From contig DDKB01000018.1 of the NCBI GenBank assembly GCA_002339675.1, forward strand, positions 124,001-188,000: 64,000 nt of DNA, in the 5' to 3' direction. Below the pieces are notes generated by a model. That model ran no database searches. It was not told the origin of the DNA and worked only from the letters and a program-made list of their open reading frames with translations. The DNA comes from Stutzerimonas stutzeri (GTDB lineage: Bacteria; Pseudomonadota; Gammaproteobacteria; Pseudomonadales; Pseudomonadaceae). Below are positions 1 to 5,713 of this stretch, in pieces; position 1 is the first letter of the stretch; every line of letters starts with the position of its first letter. The position numbers and the translations under genes were made by a program.

Positions 1-884
1 AAACTCAACCAAGTAAATCAAAGAAAGAGCAAGCACTTGAGCAACGCGGCATTAAAACCATTAAGAAGCAGTTCAGAGAAGACGTAAATAATGCTTTAAG
101 CAAGAGCAGAACTACAACAAATTTCTTTGGTCATCTGCACGATAACGGCTATTCAATTAGCCCAAACGGTAAAACCGCATATTCAATTAGCAAAGACGGG
201 AATACATTCAAAGCGTCTGAATTTGGCGTTTCCTATGTCTCATTAAAAAAGAAACTTGAAGAGCAACACGATTTTACAGAGCTATTAGAACATTACAAAA
301 ACAAAGAAAAGCCAAAAGATATTGAAGCCTTTATAGCTACAGCTAGAAAAGTGGATTTTCTTACTAAGAGCAAATACCAAACAACTTTAGTGAAGCATTT
401 CTCTCCAATTTTGGAAAATGAAAAGGTTGAGTATTACTATAAGAACTCCAGCAATAGAAAAGCGTTTGAATATTACAAAGACCCGTCAAAAGTCTCTTTC
501 AGTGATTTGTCCAATCAATCTATAAGGGCGGGTTTACAAAGACTTACTCAAGATATTAAGGAGCCTGGAGCTTTGCATTGCTCTGGACCAGAACACGCTA
601 AAAAAAGAATGTGGCTTGAGTTTAAAATGATGAACCTTGAAGCCAAAGGTTTTACGTTGAGCGGATACGAACCATCGCCAGCAGATTTAAAGGAATTGGA
701 ACAACGTAAGGCAGATTATGCGGCTATAGATAAGAAATGGAAGAAGACACCTGAAGGACCTATACAGCCCGTTCCTGTCATTTCTGAACCTACCCCACCG
801 GAAGAACCTGAAACACCGCAGAACGTGCCACAACCGCAGCCAGAGCCACCCAAGAGACGTAGACGAAGTGTCTATTGCCCATAA
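1..884 (+). CDS. Relaxase/mobilization protein, C-terminal part
   Basis: The frame is open from the window edge (codons from base 3) and ends at TAA 882-884, giving about 293 residues of a longer protein. The section around bases 120-250 (FFGHLHDNGYSI, then FKASEFGVSY) resembles the region after the relaxase domain in MobA-type proteins. The section around 500-680 (SIRAGLQRL, LHCSGPEHAKKR, then NLEAKGF) resembles the LPD7 domain often attached to conjugative relaxases. The tail is proline-rich and ends in a basic RRRR cluster. The nickase domain would lie upstream of the window and cannot be checked. A gene for another large conjugation protein is possible. A hairpin terminator follows directly. 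Confidence 0.5.
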   Translation, partial: TQPSKSKKEQALEQRGIKTIKKQFREDVNNALSKSRTTTNFFGHLHDNGYSISPNGKTAYSISKDGNTFKASEFGVSYVSLKKKLEEQHDFTELLEHYKNKEKPKDIEAFIATARKVDFLTKSKYQTTLVKHFSPILENEKVEYYYKNSSNRKAFEYYKDPSKVSFSDLSNQSIRAGLQRLTQDIKEPGALHCSGPEHAKKRMWLEFKMMNLEAKGFTLSGYEPSPADLKELEQRKADYAAIDKKWKKTPEGPIQPVPVISEPTPPEEPETPQNVPQPQPEPPKRRRRSVYCP

Positions 885-888
885 AATC

Positions 889-912
889 GAGCCTTATAAA
901 GGCTCTTTTTTT
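889..912 (+). terminator. Intrinsic terminator after the relaxase-like gene
   Basis: GAGCCTT and AAGGCTC form a 7 bp stem with a 3-base loop, followed by a run of T residues on the + strand. It starts five bases after the stop codon. The same stem sequence recurs in the terminator at 1475-1494. Confidence 0.8.
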
Positions 913-977
913 GTTGAACAATCTTAGGTTAAAGGATATATCTCGGAAGCTAATAACATCGGCCAAAAAAAACACCG

Positions 978-1379
978 TTAGGTGCTTTCTCTTAATTCCT
1001 GCTTTAGTTTGGCTTTTAATTCTATAGCGTCTTTATCTATTTGTATTTTGGCCATAGCCCATTGCTCAATATATATTTGCTGATGGCGTTCAACTAATGA
1101 CAAAACCAAGCCATCTAAATTGGCTTGTTTTTCTTTGTTTCCAGCTTCAGCAAATGAACCAATTAAGTAATTATTGCTAATTGATTTACCTTCAGTGAAT
1201 CCGGCGATTAATTTCTTTGCCAGACTTGAAGTTAATTTGAATGCTGGATACTCCAACATTTCAATCATTTTGACAAAATCAATTAGAAATAAAGCCTTTT
1301 GTTTTCTCTTATATCCGCTGATTTGTCCGCCTATCCAGCCTTTTATCTCTGCTTGATTTTTAAGATTTGATTTCTCCAT
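978..1379 (-). CDS. Hypothetical plasmid protein, 133 aa
   Basis: This gene encodes a lysine- and leucine-rich soluble protein with no signal peptide or membrane segment, probably mostly helical. I do not recognise a family. The start is supported by GGAG seven bases before the ATG and by a promoter-like TTGACA/TATGTT pair upstream. It is convergent with the relaxase-like gene and shares the minus orientation of the replication gene, from which a terminator separates it. Its place between mobilization and replication genes suggests an accessory role such as copy control, stability or an oriT/relaxase helper, but nothing in the sequence proves this. Base composition is AT-rich like the rest of the element. 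Confidence 0.55.
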   Translation of the reverse strand: MEKSNLKNQAEIKGWIGGQISGYKRKQKALFLIDFVKMIEMLEYPAFKLTSSLAKKLIAGFTEGKSISNNYLIGSFAEAGNKEKQANLDGLVLSLVERHQQIYIEQWAMAKIQIDKDAIELKAKLKQELREST

Positions 1380-1401
1380 AAGTTTCTCCGTTGTTAGTTA
1401 T

Positions 1402-1429
1402 AACATAACATCGAATAAACTATTGTCAA
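1402..1429 (-). promoter_or_regulatory. Sigma70-type promoter for the 133-aa gene
   Basis: On the minus strand TTGACA (1429-1424) is followed after 16 bases by TATGTT (1407-1402). The palindrome GTTATAAC at 1397-1404 overlaps the -10 region and could be an operator. The ribosome binding site and ATG follow within 25 bases. Confidence 0.55.
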
Positions 1430-1470
1430 GGGTTCGAAGATATATCCGTTAAGCTAATGTTGACGGGCAA

Positions 1471-1494
1471 AATAAAGAGCCTTTTAAGGCTCTT
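1471..1494 (-). terminator. Terminator of the replication gene
   Basis: AAGAGCCTT and AAGGCTCTT (1475-1494) form a 9 bp stem. On the minus strand the stem is followed by TTTATTTT. It lies six bases past the stop of the replication initiator gene. The core stem is the same as that at 889-907. Confidence 0.75.
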
Positions 1495-1500
1495 GTTGTT

Positions 1501-2460
1501 TTAAAATGGTAAATCATCATCTTCTTCTTCGATTGCTTCAGCTTCTGGCCTTTTAAATCCCCAGTTGAGCTTTGTCTTCTTTTCCTTCACTTCTTCTGTT
1601 ATTCCTTTAACTTCACCATTCATTCCTATATCTGAAACTTCACTTCTCTTGTATTCTTGATTTTTGAACGGCTTATGCTTGTTGACATTGACTGATATTG
1701 ACACGGTTTTTCTACAAGCTTTGTTCTCGAAGAACTCAACAATCAATCCTTTATCTTCGAGTGCTTTATTGGCTTTTCTAACATTGAATAGAAACTTCTT
1801 ATCCTCTACTTCTTCGCATTGAAGTCTTACCTTTAGCAACTCAACGCTGTATGTGTTAAGGGTGTTCGCATTGTTTGTTGTATAGAAAAGATAAAGCGCC
1901 TTTTCATATTCAGTTGATAGCTCGTTGTATTTATCACGAAGAACATTGTAAATAGCATTGCTATCGGCAATAAAAAAGTTTTTGTATTTATCACTTACTT
2001 GAATATCTACAGTTTTTGTTTCTCTGTTAACAACCGCATCATTCAGCAATCCGCAAATAAAGGTTTCTGGCCCTTTTTTGAAAGAGACAGTTAACACTTT
2101 AAGTTTACGTAAAGATTCATCTATCTTATCAACGTATCCAAACCTATTTGTTTTAGATACGTTCATAAAATCGAACAACTCATCAAGGCTAAAACTAAAA
2201 CGCTCGGATTGAATTGTATTTGCTTTTATTGTTAAGAAAAGGAAAAGATTGAAATCAATATCTAGGCTAAGTTGATAAGTATCAATCTTGATGTCTTCGT
2301 ATTGAGCAATACGCCCTATTCTTAACTGTAAGAACGCATTCTTCCTTTGTTTAATATTAAATACCGGAAGAGACAAAAGAGCCTTGGTGACAGATATAAA
2401 ATGGTCCTGAACAAATAACTTCTTATCTGTATATCTAATTCTTACAAATGCTTTCCCCAT
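1501..2460 (-). CDS. Plasmid replication initiator, Rep_3-like
   Basis: This is a 319-residue protein with the two-part layout of theta-plasmid initiators. The N-terminal half (about 60-140) is a first winged-helix region with FSLDELFDFMNVSKTNR. The second region (about 175-255) contains YEKALYLFYTT, a helix-turn-helix stretch and FNVRKANKALEDKGL, as in the second winged helix of Rep_3/RepA proteins. The C-terminal 50 residues are charged and end in an acidic EEEDDDLPF tail, which is likely disordered. Iteron-like repeats lie just upstream of the start (2541-2670), as expected if the protein binds them to open the origin. The call rests on fold pattern and context, not on a specific named plasmid. 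It indicates that the element replicates, or once replicated, autonomously. Confidence 0.7.
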   Translation of the reverse strand: MGKAFVRIRYTDKKLFVQDHFISVTKALLSLPVFNIKQRKNAFLQLRIGRIAQYEDIKIDTYQLSLDIDFNLFLFLTIKANTIQSERFSFSLDELFDFMNVSKTNRFGYVDKIDESLRKLKVLTVSFKKGPETFICGLLNDAVVNRETKTVDIQVSDKYKNFFIADSNAIYNVLRDKYNELSTEYEKALYLFYTTNNANTLNTYSVELLKVRLQCEEVEDKKFLFNVRKANKALEDKGLIVEFFENKACRKTVSISVNVNKHKPFKNQEYKRSEVSDIGMNGEVKGITEEVKEKKTKLNWGFKRPEAEAIEEEDDDLPF

Positions 2461-2540
2461 TGGTTCCTCACAATTATTAATCTATACAATATTTATAACA
2501 TTAAAATATTGAAAGTCAATTGATATGCTTATTTAAACTT

Positions 2541-2675
2541 GGAACCTATTATTTTACCCTTAAACTAATCAAGCTCCTTATTAGAACCCAGAACCGAAAA
2601 TATACAATATATAACAATAAATATGGAATATTATTAGAACCCGGAACCGAAATTATTACAACTCGGAACCGAACA
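2541..2675. repeat. Iteron-like repeats, probable replication origin
   Basis: The core RGAACCGAA occurs at 2590, 2643 and 2665, with a degenerate copy GGAACCTAT at 2541. Copies two and three are 22 bp apart, one typical iteron period. Two longer near-identical units of about 25 bp, TTATTAGAACCC(A/G)GAACCGAAA, lie at 2578 and 2631, 53 bp apart. They sit directly upstream of the initiator gene in AT-rich DNA, as theta-plasmid iterons do. Confidence 0.6.
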
Positions 2676-2726
2676 TACACCCAAGGCCAGTATTTATGCG
2701 GGTTTGAAAAGTTAAAAGGATTATAA

Positions 2727-3013
2727 AAGTATGTTGAAATCGAAAACGGGGTTTTCTCATTCAAACACAAGCAAAAGCATTCTGAGAAAAATGCGAATAA
2801 AATTCGCAAAGTTTTAAGAGCGAAGCGAATAAAACGCAAAACGAAGTTTTATTTTTCGTAGAAAAGTCGTAGCAATAGGAAGTCAAAAACGACTATGTAA
2901 GTTAGAGAAATGTAGAAAATTTATAGAAATGAGTCAAAAGCCTATGCCCTACGGGCTTGCTGGAATAATCATAAAAGCCAGCGCCAGACAATTTATTAAT
3001 GGGATTTGTCAAT
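2727..3013. other. Non-coding AT-rich stretch with hairpins
   Basis: I see no convincing gene here. Short hairpins are present: GAAAAC/GTTTTC near 2748, GCGAAT/ATTCGC at 2793-2807, a looser AAAAC/GTTTT stem near 2830-2850, and GCCC/GGGC at 2946-2956 followed by CTTGC. Together with the iterons this could be the rest of an origin or an oriT, but no known nick-site consensus is matched with confidence. Confidence 0.35.
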
Positions 3014-3373
3014 TCAGCATTCGCTGAGGATAATATCCTTGAGTAGATTTAGCTTATCTTTCAAGAACTCAGCAAAATACTCACTGATAAGTTTTTTATT
3101 CAGCAAATATGGGCATAGCATTTCAATGCGAGTGATAATTTCAATCGCCTCGAGTTTTTTCCCTAAGCTGGTTAGAATTTTAATTTTTTCTAACGCGATA
3201 TGGAGAGCACATTCCTCAACGTTCCGACTAGAATCCCAACAACAATCTAGAAACTCTTCTAGCTCTCCGCCCCTATCCATTTCCGTATGCGAGACAGGAA
3301 TTCGGTAGTCGTGCTTCAACGCCATAAAAACATTTTCCGCGAATTTGTTTCTATCGTCTGAATAGCTGTTCAT
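3014..3373 (-). CDS. Hypothetical protein, 119 aa, at element edge
   Basis: This encodes a soluble, acidic and probably all-helical protein with no recognised family. The middle, from DRGGELEEFLDCCWDSSRNVEEC to the C-terminus, reads like two helical hairpins. There is no signal peptide. It is the last gene of the AT-rich block, about 70 bases from the broken radC, and its codon use is AT-rich like its neighbours. Cargo genes at the edge of integrated elements often have defence or toxin-antitoxin roles, but nothing here supports a specific one. Confidence 0.5.
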   Translation of the reverse strand: MNSYSDDRNKFAENVFMALKHDYRIPVSHTEMDRGGELEEFLDCCWDSSRNVEECALHIALEKIKILTSLGKKLEAIEIITRIEMLCPYLLNKKLISEYFAEFLKDKLNLLKDIILSEC

Positions 3374-3436
3374 AAACTCATCCCTAGCTTGAACGGTCTC
3401 GCATTATACAAAAACAGCACAGAAAAAAGGGATATA

Positions 3437-3892
3437 TTATTTATTAGTAAACGCTAGACCGCTGAAGAGCACTTCGAACGCCAGGGCTCGATGTTTCGAA
3501 TCGAGAAACAAACAGGCGAACAGCTCATGCGGTTCGTGCCGCAGGCGCGCCTTGAGGTAGTCACGCACCGCCTGCGGACTTTCCAGCGCCGAGTCGCGGC
3601 GAATACGCTCGGCCAGGTGGCGCCTCGCCATTTCCAGTACCGCCTGCAACTGGGCGAACTTCGCGGGCCCAAGCCCCAAATGCTCGCTGAAGTGAGCGAG
3701 ATCACTTTCCAGAAGTGCCCGCAGGCTGCCGAACTCGCCAAGCAGGTAGCGCGCCAGGTCGACGGCGCTCTTTCCGGCCACGCCGGTACGCAGGAAAATA
3801 GCCAACAATTCCGCGTCGGACAGCGCGGCTGCGCCCTGCTCCAACAGTTTTTCACGCGGCCGCTCCGCCGCCGGCCAGTCACGGATGCTCAT
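3437..3892 (-). pseudogene. radC: RadC (JAB-family DNA repair protein), truncated
   Basis: The first about 143 residues match RadC: the N-terminal helix-hairpin-helix region (LLAIFLRTG, GLGPAKFAQLQAVLEMARRH) and then the start of the MPN/JAB domain (LFACLFLDSKHRALAFEVLF). After FSG the sequence turns into LAFTNK and stops. Normal RadC is about 224 residues and carries the JAMM metal-binding motif in the part that is missing here. The start codon has a good AAGGAGG ribosome binding site. The break coincides with the change from GC-rich to AT-rich DNA, so an insertion separated the gene ends. Adjacency to coaBC is the native pseudomonad arrangement. The product is unlikely to keep any metal-dependent activity. 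Confidence 0.85.
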
Positions 3893-4010
3893 GGATCCTC
3901 CTTGTCGAGCTTGCCCTGTTTCCCTTGGGCCCTGTGCTATCTTAGCGGCCTTTTATCCGGGGTCGCCGGCCCTCGCCGGAACCAGTTCTCATCCGTTACA
4001 AGGCAGGCCT

Positions 4011-5219
4011 ATGCAGCGGCTTTATCGTAAACGCATCGTCCTGGGCGTCGGCGGCGGCATCGCTGCTTACAAAAGTGCCGAGCTCGTGCGCCGGCTCCGC
4101 GACCAGGGCGCCGAGGTCCGGGTGGTGATGACCCAGGGCGGGCGCGAATTCATTACCCCCCTTACCCTGCAGGCGCTGTCCGGCCATCCGGTGCACCTCG
4201 ACCTGCTCGACCCGGCTGCCGAGGCGGCCATGGGGCATATTGAACTGGCGCGCTGGGCCGACCTGGTCCTGATCGCGCCGGCCACCGCCGACCTCATGGC
4301 GCGCCTGGCACAAGGTGTCGCCAACGACCTGCTGACTACCCTGGTGCTCGCCACCAACGCCCCGGTGGCGCTGGCGCCGGCCATGAACCAGGCGATGTGG
4401 GCCGACCCGGCCACCCAGGCCAATCGCGCTCTGCTGCAACAACGCGGGATTCGTCTGTTCGGCCCCGCGTCGGGCAGCCAGGCCTGCGGCGACGTCGGCC
4501 TCGGCCGCATGCTGGAGGCCGACGACCTGGCGCAGGCTGCAGCCGACTGCTTCGAACGCGGCCTGCTGACCGGCAAACACCTGCTGATCACCGCCGGCCC
4601 GACCCAGGAAAACATCGACCCGGTTCGCTACATCACCAACCACAGCTCCGGCAGGATGGGCTTCGCCCTGGCCGAAGCCGCGGCGGAGGCCGGCGCGCGC
4701 GTTACCCTGGTCGCCGGCCCCGTGTTTCTCCCCACGCCCGACCGGGTCCAGCGCATCGACGTGGTGAGCGCGCGCGACATGCTCGCCGCCTGCGAGGCCG
4801 CGATGCCCTGCGAGCTGTTCATCGCCGCCGCCGCGGTCGCCGACTACCGCCCCGAAGTCGTGGCGCCGCACAAGCTGAAGAAGGACCCCAGCACTGGAGA
4901 CGGACTGCTGCTGCAGATGGTGCGCAACCCGGACATTCTTGCCACCCTGGCCGGCCGCGAGGACCGCCCGTTCAGCGTCGGGTTCGCCGCCGAGACGGAA
5001 AACCTGCTGGCCTACGCCACGCGCAAGCTGCAGGACAAGAACCTCGATCTGATCGTCGCCAATGACGTCGCCAATCCGAACATCGGATTCAACAGCGAGG
5101 AGAACGCCGTTACGGTGATCGATCGCCAGCAGCACGAAACCCGTTTCAGCCAGGCCAGCAAAGGCCACATTGCCCGCCAACTGATCGCCTTTATCGCCGA
5201 CCGTTTCCATCAGGCCTGA
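4011..5219 (+). CDS. coaBC: Bifunctional CoaBC (phosphopantothenoylcysteine decarboxylase/synthase)
   Basis: This enzyme makes 4'-phosphopantothenoylcysteine and decarboxylates it, two steps of coenzyme A synthesis in the cytosol. The N-terminal CoaC flavoprotein half shows GGIAAYK near the start, the PAMNQAMW motif and the active-site cysteine in QACGDVG (residue 159). The C-terminal CoaB half shows NHSSGRMGFALA and the KLKKD loop. The ATG at 4011 gives 402 residues, the usual length; an upstream in-frame ATG at 3885 would overlap radC and add sequence not seen in the family. It is divergent from radC, and dut begins two bases after its stop, so coaBC-dut is an operon. Confidence 0.95.
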   Translation: MQRLYRKRIVLGVGGGIAAYKSAELVRRLRDQGAEVRVVMTQGGREFITPLTLQALSGHPVHLDLLDPAAEAAMGHIELARWADLVLIAPATADLMARLAQGVANDLLTTLVLATNAPVALAPAMNQAMWADPATQANRALLQQRGIRLFGPASGSQACGDVGLGRMLEADDLAQAAADCFERGLLTGKHLLITAGPTQENIDPVRYITNHSSGRMGFALAEAAAEAGARVTLVAGPVFLPTPDRVQRIDVVSARDMLAACEAAMPCELFIAAAAVADYRPEVVAPHKLKKDPSTGDGLLLQMVRNPDILATLAGREDRPFSVGFAAETENLLAYATRKLQDKNLDLIVANDVANPNIGFNSEENAVTVIDRQQHETRFSQASKGHIARQLIAFIADRFHQA

Positions 5220-5221
5220 CC

Positions 5222-5677
5222 ATGCACACACTCCAAGCGAAGATCCTCGACCCCCGCCTCGGCCAGGATTTCCCCCTGCCGACCTACGCCACCCAAGGTT
5301 CGGCCGGCCTCGACCTGCGCGCCATGCTGCAGCGCGATGCCCTGCTAGAGCCCGGCCAGACCCTGCTGATCCCCACTGGCCTGGCGATCCACATCGGCGA
5401 CCCGGCGCTGGCGGCGCTGATCCTTCCGCGCTCCGGACTCGGCCACAAGCACGGCATCGTGCTCGGCAACCTGGTCGGGCTGATCGACTCGGATTACCAG
5501 GGTGAGCTGATGGTCTCCTGCTGGAACCGCGGCCAGACCAGCTTCACCATCGCCGTTGGCGAGCGCATCGCGCAGCTGATGCTGGTTCCAGTGATCCAGG
5601 CGCAGTTAGAACTGGTCAATACGTTCGACGACAGCGAGCGCGGCATCGGCGGTTTCGGCCATTCCGGCAGTCACTGA
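5222..5677 (+). CDS. dut: Deoxyuridine 5'-triphosphate nucleotidohydrolase
   Basis: This is a trimeric dUTPase that hydrolyses dUTP to dUMP and pyrophosphate. It keeps uracil out of DNA and supplies dUMP for thymidylate synthesis. At 151 residues it has the normal bacterial length. The conserved motifs are visible: PRSGLGHKHG (motif 2), GNLVGLIDSDY (motif 3, with the catalytic Asp), GERIAQL (motif 4) and the glycine-rich C-terminal ERGIGGFGHSG (motif 5), which closes over the substrate. It follows coaBC by two bases and is likely co-transcribed with it. The algC gene follows after 36 bases. Confidence 0.97.
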   Translation: MHTLQAKILDPRLGQDFPLPTYATQGSAGLDLRAMLQRDALLEPGQTLLIPTGLAIHIGDPALAALILPRSGLGHKHGIVLGNLVGLIDSDYQGELMVSCWNRGQTSFTIAVGERIAQLMLVPVIQAQLELVNTFDDSERGIGGFGHSGSH

Positions 5678-5713
5678 TCCCTTCGGCTTTTTCAGGATGA
5701 TCCGAGGAGCTTC

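Larger units (their letters stand above)
1..3455. mobile_element. AT-rich plasmid-like element inserted in radC (partial)
   Basis: This block is very AT-rich by eye, while the DNA from about 3460 onward is GC-rich pseudomonad chromosome. It carries a relaxase-like C-terminus, a replication initiator, iteron-like repeats and two orphan genes, which is the gene set of a small mobilizable plasmid. Its right edge falls inside radC, whose reading frame departs from the family consensus near 3455-3465. The left edge and any integrase lie outside the window. I infer an integrated plasmid, an integrative mobilizable element or the end of a larger genomic island. A chimeric contig join is the alternative. 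The exact boundary is uncertain by about 15 bases. Confidence 0.65.

Noticed and set aside
929..970. Similarity to dif/pdif recombination sites near 935 and 1438
   Set aside because: The two segments share ATATATC and AAGCTAAT with each other, but neither matches the paired XerC/XerD half-sites well enough.
2520..2839. Short frames on both strands across the iteron region as possible plasmid genes
   Set aside because: They run through the repeat array, have no ribosome binding site and show no family resemblance.
3996..5231. A 411-codon minus-strand frame opposite coaBC
   Set aside because: The + strand encodes all CoaB and CoaC motifs. The antisense frame is only a consequence of high GC in third positions.
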